A DNA stretch of 64,000 bases. Source: Rotaria sordida (lineage: Eukaryota > Rotifera > Eurotatoria > Philodinida > Philodinidae). The stretch lies in NCBI GenBank assembly GCA_905250125.1, contig CAJNOL010000873.1, forward strand, positions 1 to 64,000. The letters are read 5' to 3'. The notes below the pieces were generated by a model. That model was not told the origin of the DNA and searched no databases. It saw only the letters and a program-made list of their open reading frames with translations. Below are positions 52,103-64,000 of the stretch, in pieces (positions within the stretch are counted from its first letter, which is position 1; the number at the start of each line of letters is the position of its first letter). A program made the translations under genes and the position numbers.

Positions 52103-55102
52103 GATTTCATTTTCTTTTTTTTCAATCACTGTAATTGAATCTTAGAATTACATACGAACGGCAATTACAGTAAACAGATAGTGTATATATCTTTAAAAAA
52201 AAAAGTCTTTTCTTCTAACAAATTAGTTGACCCTAGTCACTTACACATCATTTGGTTTCTTTTTTTAAACAGTGTATTACACGTACATATAAAAGTTTTC
52301 TTTCTTTTTTCTTTTTTTAAATTGGTCTCTTATCGTAGTTTGATTTTTATGCAATCTGTTTTTTTTTTCTTTTGTCTGAGAAATTATTTGGAATATACAA
52401 ATAACAGTATATCAGCTTTTGCTGTTGTATCTTTGTTTTTCTCTTCTTCTATATTTTAAAGAAATTTTATTAAATCTATATACATAAGAAAAAACAAATA
52501 CAAATGATTTAATTATACTTTTGAATTTTTTTTTCTTTATTACATAAACTTTCATAGTTTTTTTGTTTTGTTTTGGAAAGTCAATATTAATAACATGAAA
52601 TGTTTACAATCAGGAAGTTTTACTGGAAATATTTGTGATTATTAATAAGTTCGATGCATTAAGTACTGCAATACTTTTAATGTTTGACTTATTTTTAAAT
52701 GACATGAAATGGTGTCAAATATTGCTGAATGCAACATAAATCATTACAATTTCGTATAAAATTCTAAAGGATTTTTGAACATCTTCTATGACTAATGGCG
52801 TAACTGTGGGAGGGCATGAGTAGAGGCGAAGTCTCTATTCCGTTCACACCCTATACTCCGTGTTCTTTTTGAGCTGCAGATGAAGTGGAATCCAAATTTA
52901 GGTTGGCATTAATTAAGTTCGACTAGCCATTTATGATATTGACAGGATTCATGATCACTAAAGTTTCATACAAAGCGAAATAGTAAGAGAATACTAACTA
53001 CTAAAACAAGTGACAAATAATTCTTTTACTAGTAATCATAAACTGATTTTATTAGACGAATGAAAGGACGGGCTAAAATAATATGGCTTAAAATCTAGTC
53101 TCCTGTGCAATAGATCAAATTTTGAAAAAGAGTTTATTGCACTCGACTTGAGGCAGTCTACAGACTGAACAGATAAAAAAAATTTTGACTGAAAAAGGTT
53201 TTTCGCTGTAGAAAACTGGTTTTCGAGAGAACTGACTCTTCGAAGGCCTGGTGACAAAAAATCATGTTGATATTCAAAATCACTATGATCGATTACCTGT
53301 GATCCGCTAGATTTTCGCTAAAGAGCAACTGAACAGTTGCTGATATTCCCTCGAAAGAACTACATAAGATACTTCTTTTAAAAAATTTACAGAACAGCAT
53401 TTTCAACTTATCTAGAAAATGTAAGGATAGACATACAATATTGAATCAACTGTTATGGTTATTCTAATACCGAATGGTACTTAAAGTTGACAGCTGGAGA
53501 TGTAAGACAATGAATAAACAACTACAAAATGACTTTTTATTTGACTTAACCTTGTGATACCTTACTATCATTATACAAATAGAAAAAAAAACAATTAGAC
53601 AAATCTGAATTATGCAAAAGTAGTACACATGTTTCCATTAGCAAGATAAAAACACTGTCTCAATTTATTTGGACTGAAGTGAGACTATAAACTAATAAAT
53701 ATATGTTAAACGCAATGGAATTTGTTAAAAATTTTTAAAACTTATGCTTCTAGAATACTGAAAATTTGATAAATTTTGTTCAAGTCCTTTTGTGTTTGTA
53801 TAGATTAAAACGAAACCTTGACTAGTAACTATACTAAATATACATATGTAAAGTTCAATGCAAATGGAATATAAAATTTTGGAAAGCTATTCTTAGACGT
53901 TCCAGAATTTTTCACTAGAGTTGTACATTAGATAAAATTAATATGAAAAAAAAGATGAAAATTATTCGATAATAATTCCACAAAGATTAAGCAAAGTATT
54001 TTGAGTTAAAAATAATAAAGACTAAGATTCTTTAATTGTTTTGTTGAAATATATTCGATTATAATAACAGAGAGAAAGTATCTGAGGTACTAGCTCTTCT
54101 GACTTTTTATGTATCTTTTATATCAAACCAATAATATTTATCTTTATTATTATTTTTAAATATTAAAATAAATGCTTGATTCTGGTCTACATATACGTCA
54201 TTGTTTCCTTGACATTGATATTTATTGTGAATAAAAAAACAATCCATTGAGTTTCTATTGTCACTATCAAAACAGATAACTGTACTCTATATTGATAATA
54301 AATTTGAAGCACTCATGCTTGTTGAGAGCTCACTCAATTTCTGGCAAAATCTGTACATATTTCAAATTGTCGATCGACAAGATCTAAACTTTTTCATTTT
54401 ATTTAGAATCAATAAGTTTCTTTAGTGTTAAATTTAATTTTATCGATGATGGATTCGAAAATTTTTCATTTTTTTTCTTGTATAACAATAATAAACGTTG
54501 ACATTTATGTATCGAAGAACTATTAGTTTTAGGCAGTAACATGTTTTAGTCTAGAATAATAAAGTAAATTAAAACTGATGGTTTTTTACTATTATTTTCT
54601 CACACAATCGTTATATTTTTGTTTATTTTTTGTTTCTTTACATGTTAACGAGGAAAAATTCTTGATTGCCTAGATTTTTTTTCTCCCTCGCGATCCCTAT
54701 TGTCCGTACTCGTGTAGAACCTAAGAGAAAAATAAAGCCGTCTAATTTGAATTATTCGCAACCATTATAACTAACACGAAATGTGTAGAGACATGTGAAT
54801 TTTACAATCTCTAATCTTTTATATAAGACCTAGGGATAGCTTCATAGCCCTGCCAGAGAGATTCAACGTCCTCTTAGTATGTCGTACAGAGGTTTATGAA
54901 GAGATCTTTGCCATACATGTACATCCTTGTCGTCATCTCATACACCACACATATATGTCTTATTGCACGATCGTTGCTGGCATCCTCTACTGTAATATTC
55001 CAGCAGAATCCAAAAGTTTTTCCAGTCACACGTGCACAGATATAAATATTGATTCAAAACAAAACAAACAAAAACTGTTTTGACAAAAAAAAAGAAGATC
55101 AA
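52103..55102. other. 3-kb interval without a recognised gene
   Basis: The first 400 bp are the T-rich 3' flank of the RBR ligase. The stretch at about 52790-53340 is less AT-rich than its surroundings and looks like old repeat debris, but I find no inverted ends or domain. The remainder is AT-rich with no supported frame. Confidence 0.4.
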
Positions 55103-57973
55103 TTACAATTTCTTTTTTACAAGTTCAACGTTTCTTTTCGATTCTGCGATATGCGGATGCGTTGGAGGAAGAGACTTTTCGCGGATATTGAGTGCTCGTT
55201 CGAAATATAAAAGTGCTTCCGAGTCCACACCCATATAGTTATACACCTCTCCGATGTTGTTATACGAAGTAGCCAAGTCGGGATGGTTCGGAGGGAGAAC
55301 TTTTGTTGCGATATCAAGTGCTTGTTCGTGCGATGAAAGTGCCTTCGAATATTCTCGCATGGTGCAGTACACACTACCAATGCTGTTGTAGGAAGCTGCC
55401 AAGGAAGGATGATTTGGAGGAAGATTTTTTCGGCGAATATCAAATGCTCGTTTGACATATGAAAGTGCTGTCAAGTACTCGCCCATGTTTTTATACACTT
55501 GTCCAATGTTGTTGTAAGAAGTAGCCAAGTCAGGATGATTTGAAGGAAGAGCTTTTTTCTTAATTTCTAGTGCTCGTTCGTGTGATGAAAGTGCTTTAGA
55601 ATATTCGCCCATGTTATAATACACATTACCGATGTTGCTGTAGGAATCAGCCAAGTCGGGATGGTTCGGACGGTGAGTTTTTTGGCGGAGATCGAGTGCT
55701 TGTTCATGCGATGAAAGTGCTTTAGAATACTCACCAATGTTATAATACACATTACCGATGTTGTTGTACGAAGCAGCCATGTCAGGATGGTTCGGACGGA
55801 GAGTCTTTTGGCGGAGATCGAGTGCTCGTTTGTGCGATGAAAGAGCTTTAGAATACTCACCAAGGTTGTTATAAACATTACCGATGTTGTTATATGAAGC
55901 AGCCAAATCAGGATGATTTGGAGAGAGACTTTTTTGGCGGATCTCGAGTGCTTGTTCGTACAATGAAAGTACTTTCGAGTATTCGCCTATATTATAATAC
56001 ACCAAGCCGATGTTGTTGTAACAAGCAGCCAAGTCAGGATGATTTGGAGGGAGAGTGTCTTTGGAAATATCAAGTGCTTGTTCGTAAAATGAAAGTGCTT
56101 TCGAATACTCGCCGATGTTATAATACACTAAACCAATGTTGCTGTAGGAAGTAGCCAAGTCAGGATGTTTAGAAGGGAGATTCTTTTGGCGGATATCGAG
56201 TGCGTGTTTGTAAAAAGAAAGGGCTTTCAAATACTCGCCTACGTTATAATACACCAAGCCGATGTTGCTGTAGGAAGCAGCCAAGTCAAGATGGTTTGGA
56301 GAAAGAATTTTTGTCTTGATTTCCAGTGCTTGTTCGTGCGATGAAAATGCTTTCGAGTACTCACCCATGTTATAATACACATTACCAATGTTGTTGTAGG
56401 AAGAAGCCAAGTCGGCATGGTTTGAAGGGTGAGTTTTTTTTGAGATATCGAGTGCCTGTTCGTAAAATAAAAGTGCTTTCGAATATTCACCGATGTTGTC
56501 ATAAACCCAACCAAGTTGATGACAGTAATCCGCTCGATCTTCGTCGGAAGATGCCTTTTCGAGGAGGAGTTGATAAAGTTCTCCTGCTTTTGCAGACTCT
56601 CCCACTTTTATGAGTATATGACCTAGTCGAGGCCATCCCGATGTCCAACGAAGCTCATTGCGCATGTGTGCCGCTAGTTTGTTTAAATCATTGTCTTGGT
56701 TACCCGTAAAGGTAAGATTAACTTGCCATAGGCGATCAGTATGTTTGTCTTTCACCTGTTCAATTCTATCGATGCGAAAAATTGTGTGTGTTGAAAAAAG
56801 AACCTCTTCCTCTTGACCTTTATAGTAGCCGATATTTTTGACGTTAACAAAAGGGGTCGACGATAGTGCACAAAGTGTTGGATCGATGGTCATAACAAAG
56901 AGTATACCAACCGCATTAGGATTGAGTGCTGCAGGACGTGCAAACTTTTTTAGGGAAACATTGCGATTGCGGCTTGTTGAAAGGAAATTGTTAAAAGACA
57001 TAAGTCCTCCTTTTGTTCGTTTCATTTTTTCAAAATCTTGAATAGATAAGCCCTGTCCTCGAAATACTTGAAATGGAGTTGTCACTATTGTCTTCGTAGA
57101 TTGTTGTTCGCGATATAATTTTTCAATATGTTGATGTAGGTGTCGAATGAAGAAACCCATTTGGAGTATAATATCGACATCAAGTACGCGCAAACCTCGA
57201 TTAAGCATCGAGTAGATGAAATATGGCGTGGTGTACCACCAAATAGGTGAATGATGATGATATTCTTGTTCGATCTTTTTAATCTCGTCTTCAGCAATAT
57301 CATTTTGAAGACGACAGTAATCAACGAGCTCTTTGATGGATTTAGTGTCATCATCATCTATTTCCAAGAGAACTTCTTTAAACAATTGTGTATACATAAA
57401 CAACGGATCAATGCCACGAAAACTAATCGAGATCATAGCTTGATCACATCGTTCACGATCGATTTGTATGGCTTTACAAATTGGCTCGATATCAGTGTAA
57501 ACACCCTTCACTTTAGATATTGTTTTAGCCCATTCTTCGTGAAGCAGTTGATTGCCACAAAATACATAAATAGAATCCAATTGTGACAATGTATGAATTT
57601 CTGGTACAATATATTGTCCCAATGAACCAGAAACAATCATAAATACTTTTTCTTTTTTAATTTCACTGAGAAAATTAACACACTCTTGAGAATCAGTAAA
57701 TGTCGTGATTGATGCCACAATATGCCGTAGATGTTTTAAGGAATTTTTAAAATCTTTCTTCGACTCATCAATATTAGCATCGAGCCAGATGAGAAGAAAA
57801 TTTTGTAGAATACGACGAACAGAATGAGGCAGCACGACAGTGCTATTAGTGGTGATTGCTGCTGATCCACTAGTAGCAGGCAATGGTGACGGTAATGATT
57901 TCTTGTATTTATTTTTAGTGGATACGGAGGATGAGTGACCAGTAGTGGTTATTGTCGAGTTTTTGTTACCCAT
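55103..57973 (-). CDS. Myristoylation-motif / ADP-ribosyltransferase / TPR protein (956 aa, single exon)
   Basis: The start MGNKNSTITTT is an N-myristoylation consensus (Gly2, Ser6) and the context CACCATGG is strong. Residues about 50-190 form a domain (QNFLLIWLDANIDESKKDF, TTFTDSQECVNFL, EKVFMIVSGSLGQ, LDSIYVFCGN) that I recall from many bdelloid multidomain proteins; its fold is unnamed here. Residues about 300-400 look like an arginine-type ADP-ribosyltransferase: FRGQG (Arg about 304), LSTSR (STS about 330) and GYYKGQEEEVLF (E-x-E about 388), the R-S-E triad spacing. Residues about 470-940 hold 11 repeats of 42 aa of kinesin-light-chain TPR type (YNNIGNVYYNMGEYSKALS). The likely role is a membrane-tethered mono-ADP-ribosyltransferase with a TPR partner-binding arm; this is inference. 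It is intronless, unlike its neighbours, and the near-identical repeats imply recent duplication or conversion. Confidence 0.88.
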   Translation of the reverse strand: MGNKNSTITTTGHSSSVSTKNKYKKSLPSPLPATSGSAAITTNSTVVLPHSVRRILQNFLLIWLDANIDESKKDFKNSLKHLRHIVASITTFTDSQECVNFLSEIKKEKVFMIVSGSLGQYIVPEIHTLSQLDSIYVFCGNQLLHEEWAKTISKVKGVYTDIEPICKAIQIDRERCDQAMISISFRGIDPLFMYTQLFKEVLLEIDDDDTKSIKELVDYCRLQNDIAEDEIKKIEQEYHHHSPIWWYTTPYFIYSMLNRGLRVLDVDIILQMGFFIRHLHQHIEKLYREQQSTKTIVTTPFQVFRGQGLSIQDFEKMKRTKGGLMSFNNFLSTSRNRNVSLKKFARPAALNPNAVGILFVMTIDPTLCALSSTPFVNVKNIGYYKGQEEEVLFSTHTIFRIDRIEQVKDKHTDRLWQVNLTFTGNQDNDLNKLAAHMRNELRWTSGWPRLGHILIKVGESAKAGELYQLLLEKASSDEDRADYCHQLGWVYDNIGEYSKALLFYEQALDISKKTHPSNHADLASSYNNIGNVYYNMGEYSKAFSSHEQALEIKTKILSPNHLDLAASYSNIGLVYYNVGEYLKALSFYKHALDIRQKNLPSKHPDLATSYSNIGLVYYNIGEYSKALSFYEQALDISKDTLPPNHPDLAACYNNIGLVYYNIGEYSKVLSLYEQALEIRQKSLSPNHPDLAASYNNIGNVYNNLGEYSKALSSHKRALDLRQKTLRPNHPDMAASYNNIGNVYYNIGEYSKALSSHEQALDLRQKTHRPNHPDLADSYSNIGNVYYNMGEYSKALSSHERALEIKKKALPSNHPDLATSYNNIGQVYKNMGEYLTALSYVKRAFDIRRKNLPPNHPSLAASYNSIGSVYCTMREYSKALSSHEQALDIATKVLPPNHPDLATSYNNIGEVYNYMGVDSEALLYFERALNIREKSLPPTHPHIAESKRNVELVKKKL

Positions 57974-58904
57974 GGTGGATGAATGATGTACGGATGAATG
58001 GATGCAACAAGTACAAGTTTGTCTCTCTCTATATATATATATTGTCGTTTCTAATGTTGTTGATACTTTTTTTAATCGGATACTATAGATGAGTATGTGT
58101 TTCGTTTGTCACTGTAAGGACTTCTTTTGGTTTATTCGTTTGAAAGATACTGACGAAATGAGGACGACGAAATCTTAGCGTGTCAAGGAACGAAGAAAGA
58201 GAATGAAAATAAATGAATGAATAATTGTATCGTCATCTAATGAGAGAAAAAAACGAAAAGTCATGAATGCAATGAATGAATCTCGTTCTTGCTTTCCAAG
58301 TTGTTTCCAACATAATAATCGATGTATACATACAGCAAGCATTTATAGGAGAAAGCAGAGATTACAACGCACGTGTTTTATTTGTTTGATACATTCGAAT
58401 CAACGCAATTCAAAAGCAAAGTGTGGAAAAAAAATATTACTCATTGAGCGATTGATTGTATCGTAGGATATTGTGCAATATACGACTGACTCATTGACCC
58501 TGTTTAAATTAGTAATAGACAAAATTATTTTTTTTCGTACATACTTTATCTATCTTATATTATAATTTCAACAGAAATAGATAGATCTGAACCCAAAGAT
58601 AATATACACATCTATATATATATAGTAAATAGATATCAAAAGTTAATAAGTAGAAAAAAAAAATTGTTTAATCATTGGCTGTCTCAAAGTCTTGTTTTCG
58701 ATAATCTTTTTTTTATTATTTGATGATGATGAAAGTTGATATCTGTATTAATGTAAAATTGTAAATATTTAATAATAATGAAATCAGTTACGATAAATTT
58801 TGTTGATTATTTAAATATTGTTGAAATTGCGATTATTTTCTTTCATATTGCAAATAATGTGAACTATATATAGTCAATCATTTAACTCATTAATAAAAAA
58901 AATA

Positions 58905-59262
58905 CACTGAAGACGAAGATGATTATATTCACCGTAATTTAGCAACAGTTTATACATCAATTGAAATGATTCTTTCTCTTCCTCGATTATCTTTACGCAT
59001 AATTCATATATTTTAATTCTTGTAAATTATTTGGTGTTCAATAAAAACAAAATTCATCTGAACAATAGAACAATAATAATCATAATAATAATAGTGTTAT
59101 TGATTCAATATCTAATGATATTGTTGACACTTCAACACAAACTATAAATATTTCTCAGCTTATAGTTACATCGATGATGAATTCAGCATTAATTGGAATA
59201 AATGGGCTAAATCCACCGATAACTTCTTGGCTTGGACAAGTTATTGATAAAGAACATTGTTA
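58905..59262 (+). pseudogene. Possible decayed coding fragment, unidentified
   Basis: Two plus-strand pieces read like protein. One starts EDEDDYIHRNLATVYTS at about 58910. The other is an Asn-rich lead (NNNNHNNNSVIDSIS) followed by ISQLIVTSMMNSALIGINGL and ending NPPITSWLGQVIDKEHC before a TAA. They are in different frames and separated by stops. No family is recognised. It could be a gene remnant or simply chance. Confidence 0.25.
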
Positions 59263-60125
59263 AGTTAAAAAGCTAAACAAATGTTTTAATGTCTTACTAG
59301 AAACAAAATTCTATCGAGTTCGTGTTAAACCATAGAAACCACCAATATCTTCTTCACCAAACTGGTTCACTCATATCTTGTTTATCTATTTACCAAATTA
59401 GGTGCTATTTACCTGTCCTATTAGTATGTTATTCTCCCTTTCTGTATATATATCACTAGTCATGATTTATTCGTTACGTTAACGTATATCACTAATTTCA
59501 TGTAATTAACAACAACAGCTACACCGCGTTTCATATTTTAATCCCATAGGAGTTGCACTACTAGTTTTTTCCGTTTCTTTTTTGATAATGCGTTGTACTG
59601 AGCGAAGAAGATCAGTTATGTATAATTAAACAACGAGTAAACGAAACAGAAAAATAAATGATTGATTAGATGGTAAATGATCAAAAATAGTTTCAATATT
59701 ATGAAAAAAACCAATCCGAGAGACTCATTCTAGCACGTGTTAGATAGTTTAATATTCTTGGAATAATTCAGATTGCTAAATAATATAAGTAATAACAGAG
59801 GATTTATTTTTCATTTCTTATGAATCTCTATCAAATATCTACCAACTTTTACAACTCATACATTATAAAAATAATAAGTAACAGAACGCTACGAAATGTG
59901 TAGAAAAATTTTGCTTATTAAGAAAGCATACTTATATTTCCACAATTCTTTGTCAACATAAAAATGAGAAAAAACCGATCTACATTTTTTTTTTGATGAA
60001 ATAATTTTTGATTTCTGTTTATTGAGTTTGATTATTTCCAGCTAAAAATGTAACCTATAACTTGTTTATTATTACAACACTACATACATTATCCAACTGA
60101 AAGCACCGCATTATAACAATATGAA

Positions 60126-60452
60126 CTATATTGTGAATATCATATGAAATGTTGTATTTGTCAGTATTGCACTCCTATTTTCAAGAAGTGAATTTTGTAT
60201 ACTAATACATGCGTATAGTACGTTTTTTTGATAGAGAATTAGAATAGCCTCGTTTTGAGATTCTAAACGATAACGAAAATCTTCTTTTACGTACCATTCA
60301 ATAGAAGACCTTACATATATTATTTGTGGCGAAGAAAATTGATTTTGTCGTAGTTTAATAAGTGAATTGCGTCTTATGGTGTTTAGGTCTCTGTGATGCA
60401 TATATGCGAGTGTCAGCAGTAGAAATGCAATAAAAACTAATACGCAATGCAT
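60126..60452 (-). CDS. Hypothetical 108-aa protein with N-terminal hydrophobic segment
   Basis: The frame starts MHCVLVFIAFLLLTLAYMHH, a convincing signal peptide or signal anchor. It is followed by a polar segment (LIKLRQNQFSSPQ, RSSIEWYVKEDFRYRLE) with no recognised domain. It could be a small secreted or type II membrane protein, or the N-terminal stub of a larger lost gene. No splice sites were found that extend it. Support is weak: length and the hydrophobic start only. Confidence 0.25.
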   Translation of the reverse strand: MHCVLVFIAFLLLTLAYMHHRDLNTIRRNSLIKLRQNQFSSPQIIYVRSSIEWYVKEDFRYRLESQNEAILILYQKNVLYACISIQNSLLENRSAILTNTTFHMIFTI

Positions 60453-60637
60453 AAGTGCTTCACTGAAAATCAGGCATGCATATATGTTAGACTAAATCAC
60501 AAAAGAGAGAAAGACAATAGAATGGCAGGATTGCATCATTGTTCTAATTATGCATTGTTAAACTATCTATTTGAATTTTTTTTCCGCATCTCTTACTCTC
60601 TCTCTCTCTTTTGTAGATATTGGTGGTAAAGCAACTA

Positions 60638-61372
60638 ATGATTGATTACATTCCTACATATTTTGAAAAACTTTCAAACAAACTTTGGCTCGATGTGTTC
60701 GACTATTTGGACATTCGTCACGTCTATCAAACCTTTTTCGGACTCAATAGATGAATCGACGAAATTTTACGATCACTCAATGGTGTCTCTCTTGGTTTGT
60801 TGCCGTCCGATGACGCCAATGATCCATTGGTAGAATTTTTTGCATCTCGTATCTATCGATTGATGGTAGTCGATGGTCGTCTTAATCAGATTGATCTTAG
60901 TCGCCTTTTGAATATTGGTTCATTGACAATTCACTGTCCATCCAGTATTCAATTGACACAGATTTGACCTGAACTGTTTTCACTGTGAATAGTTTACGTG
61001 CAACTTCTGTTTCATTAGCATCTATTAATATCTATTTTCATCACGTCAGCTATCTTATTTTACAAGCTGATGAAGAGACAATTAATACAATGATTGATTC
61101 ATTACTCATTCCTATTTCGAATTTTTCAACGATTGTATCTTAAAGGTATGCGGAAGCCGGTGTCATCGATTAACTTCAGTCACGTGCCTCATATTCTTGA
61201 TCGACATGTACCTGAACTTCGTCGTTTCGGTTGTCTCTCACATGTCTACAAGAAAAATATCAAGATTGATGCTATTCGTCAACTTCATCCTTGCTTCATA
61301 GGCATTAAGTATCAACCTGATAAAAATAATCCGGACAATTTCGTCTTAACCACTAAAGTCGATCATAAATAG
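60638..61372 (+). pseudogene. Broken F-box-like gene of a bdelloid-type family
   Basis: From the ATG at 60638 the frame reads MIDYIPTYFEKLSNKLWLDV, FDYLDIRHVYQTFFGLN, an F-box-like N-terminus of a kind I associate with large bdelloid families (FE.LSNE.., FDYLD..H.Y..F..LN). It is interrupted by a TGA at about codon 43 and later by two more TGA codons. The rest continues in other frames, ending with HVPELRRFGCLSHVYKKNIK and CFIGIKYQPDKNNPD at 61372. It is therefore a pseudogene with several stops and at least one frameshift. A TTTTGTAG acceptor-like site lies just upstream at about 60609-60616, as before intact genes here. Confidence 0.6.
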
Positions 61373-63944
61373 ACTTAAATTAGATTATAATGAAAAGAAT
61401 TTATATTTGTTGTTTGTTATTTCTCTTAAGAATACAAATAAAATGATGACGATTTTCAGATAATTCACGTTAAATAAAATTTTTCTATTTTTGACCTCGA
61501 ACGTTACAGACATGGAAGTTTTCATGAGTCTGTGAACATTAGATCTCAGAAATATTTGCTGTAAACTAACGATATGAAGGTCACGCAAACTGACAAAAAT
61601 AATGAGAACAATTAAACATTCTAAATCGAAACTATATGATTCACTGTGTTTTATAGGTAAAATACATATTTCGAGTAAGAATTTGTCATTGAATATCACG
61701 AAAAGTAAATTCATTGCGAACGAAATATTTTCATTCACTGGAACAGATTCGACATTATTTTACAAGTCTTCAAAATTATAAATTTCAAAAAAGTTTTAAA
61801 AAGATTTTAAACTCTCTTTAAAGGGTGTAAATGAATGGAAGATCAACATCCACACCCATAAATTTTTTTGATATTAAATACTGCGAGGATTCGAATATGG
61901 TGAAAAAAAGACATTATTGCACCTGGTTCTTGACAGTGCGACTTCCCTTTCTCTGCAACAATAAAATATACATTCGTGAAATTTTCTCAGAAATTGTGCG
62001 AATATTTATTCTACAAAATCCACATAATTAAAAATTGCCGAAAATTCTCTACATTTATTTGACAAAATATCCTTTTTGTCCGTTAGTTTTCTGCTTGACT
62101 TCGGATATTTGTATGAAAAGTAATATTCGAAACATATTTAAAAAACAAAAATTACTCAACCATTTATAAACGATAAATGAGCAAAAGAGAAAAAAAAGAC
62201 GAAAAACATTGATTTGATTTTTTTTTTATACATGTTGTATTCTATAACAAGAGAGACTTATTTCATACGTATTAATTATACCTGACATCTAGTGATCGTG
62301 ATCAGTATTCGTTGGTTAAATATTGTGTATAAGGTTTTGATTTGATTTTGTATCGATCGATTACGTCCATTTACTTGCTCAAATAATCAATATTTGCAAC
62401 TATTATGCTAATCAACAAGATATTGATTAATTTGTTGAGAATCAAATTTTATGTAAACTATTAGTTAGATTTTTCTTTCGTAGATTTTATTAGTCAGGTT
62501 TATATTGAATCAATAAAATCAATTAACTTTCTATTTATGTTTAGATTTAAAAAAACATAGCAACCATGAAAAATTTCAATTAGCAAAGGAATATATATGT
62601 AAAAATTATGAAAATTTTGCAAAATTTTACTATTTATATTTATTTAAAACATAAAAATAATAACAAAGAATAACCTTGACATTATATCTATGTTTAAACA
62701 TCAATATTATTGTATTCTATGCTAAGTGAGTAATTAGAAAATTTAGTCATTTAATTTTTTTCTCTAATAAATCTGACACGTATTATAAGCAATAATATTG
62801 CTACTATTATTTAATATTGTTAGTCTATAAATGTTATACAATGACCCTGAAAAGTATTTATTTGAATTGTGTGAATTATATTTTTCAAAAATTTTGACAC
62901 TAAGAATAAATTAGTTTCTTAGATATTTACGATTGAATTAGTAACGATTATTATGCGAAGTAAACATGAATGTTTGTCTTGAATTCTAATTTTCGTAGAC
63001 TTGGTAATTTTCATAAGAACTCGGAAATTAGACGAGCATATTAGTATCGCTATATAGATCATTAATTTTAAGAAAAAAATCATTAACATCCATAGAAATG
63101 TGTAGGATAGGATAACCCTGAACATCTCTAATATTCTATTAGCAAAAGAACAATGCTTTTCTTTTTTTACATTCTTTCTGAAACATACTTCTCATTTTGA
63201 TTTTAACCAATGTTATTGCGATGCAAAAGAAGAACGTTAAATAATTATTCTAATATGAATAGGTTGGAATTTATAATATGTTCCTTATGAGTATTATATT
63301 CTTCTTAGGTGGATATGTATATAGGAAATTTTATTGATTAAGGGTCTTGTTTTTTTTTTGCTCTCGCTCTGCTCTTCGTTGTATAAAACATTATAATAGA
63401 TTTTTTATGTAATGTTATATATATACACTCATGAGCAAAAATTTGTTCTCACTCTCCCCTCCTCTCATTCTTTTCGTATCGAACTTCTTTGATCTCAAGT
63501 GAATGTAAGTTACAAGAATGGCATAAACATTGTATTTTAGTATAATGTATGATTGATTACGATATGCTTCGATGACGAATGTACGTCATTCAATATGGTT
63601 GGCTAACACTAAAAATAAGTTGATTAATAGAACGTGTCGTTACTGCGTTATCTCTTTCTTTTTGATATTTTCTGAATGTTTTACTTTATCTATATTTGTA
63701 TAATAGACTATATCGCATTCTCGGAAAAGTTTCCAGTTGACGACGAAGAAAGTTAGCAGATACAAAAAAAAAACCGGAGATAATCCAATGGTGAAATTTT
63801 CTGTCAACTAACTCATTTGTAGTGTTCTTCAATTGTATTCACTTAAGACCAAAGTAGTTCTATACGAAAAGAATGAGAAGAGAGGGACGAAAGACTTTTG
63901 CCTAGAGGTGTCAATATTGGTTTTTTTTTTTGTATTTAAAGATA
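61373..63944. other. AT-rich interval without a recognised gene
   Basis: The short frames present (for example minus 61385-61738) have no domain and look like chance. No repeat with clear ends was seen. The last few hundred bases may be promoter or leader of the gene starting at 63945. Confidence 0.4.
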
Positions 63945-64000
63945 ATGAATCAAACAAACAATATTCCATTAGTTTCTGATGCAGAACTTTATCCAGCTCT
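63945..64000 (+). CDS. Possible start of a gene cut by the right edge
   Basis: ATG at 63945 opens MNQTNNIPLVSDAELYPA and stays open to the window edge. It follows a T-tract and TTTAAAG, an acceptor-like sequence 4 bases before the ATG, as seen ahead of several intact genes in this window. Only 18 codons are visible, so no function can be given. Confidence 0.35.
   Translation, partial: MNQTNNIPLVSDAELYPA

Larger units (their letters stand above)
57974..60637. other. Intergenic interval upstream of the ART-TPR gene
   Basis: It contains the ART-TPR gene's upstream region (AT microsatellite at about 58030-58043), a possible decayed coding fragment at 58905-59262 and one small minus-strand frame at 60126-60452; the last two are listed separately. 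Otherwise nothing coding is seen. Confidence 0.4.

Noticed and set aside
55117-56613. Several frames on both strands of 86-113 aa with repeating patterns
   Set aside because: They are other-frame readings of the 126-bp TPR-coding repeats of the ART-TPR gene and have no independent support.
61385-61738. 117-aa minus-strand hydrophobic frame
   Set aside because: Composition is that of AT-rich random sequence, with no start context, splice sites or domain.

Overview
The window looks like nuclear DNA of a bdelloid rotifer. It is strongly AT-rich, its genes carry many introns of only about 50-85 bp with clean GT-AG ends, and it holds gene families I associate with bdelloids: an ADP-ribosyltransferase fused to kinesin-light-chain-type TPRs, a divergent F-box family, and a DEDDy-exonuclease-like relic. 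That assignment is inference from reading; no database was searched. All exon models below were built by hand from reading frames and splice sites, and each multi-exon model closes exactly in frame.

Left part (1-18.5 kb): an SNRK-type kinase (minus strand) with foldback repeats in its introns; a 4-kb gap with two C/D-box snoRNA candidates and two foldback repeats; a 502-aa protein joining an unrecognised N-terminal half to an MTHFSD-like domain (minus); then, divergently, a VAP-type MSP-domain ER membrane protein (plus) and gamma-tubulin (plus).

Middle (18.5-29.4 kb): a repeat-rich block. It contains a DNA transposon with ~290-bp inverted ends and a broken DDE transposase, a 2.2-kb foldback element enclosing a 92-bp and a 21-bp tandem array, a decayed DEDDy-exonuclease-like ORF, a broken Tc1-like copy, and an element made of repeated AATTCTGC-type blocks lying against that Tc1 copy.

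Right part (29.4-64 kb): alpha-catenin (20 exons, minus) with a candidate internal first exon giving an N-terminally truncated isoform; divergently a 1061-aa F-box/LRR protein; cullin-2; an RNF217-like RBR E3 ligase; a single-exon 956-aa N-myristoylation/ART/TPR protein (minus); a broken F-box-like gene; and perhaps the first codons of another gene at the right edge.

The conserved genes are housekeeping functions (kinase signalling, ER contact sites, microtubule nucleation, adherens junctions, ubiquitin ligation) and form no operon. Cullin-2, the F-box/LRR protein and the RBR ligase are all ubiquitin-system genes and lie in a row, which is probably chance.
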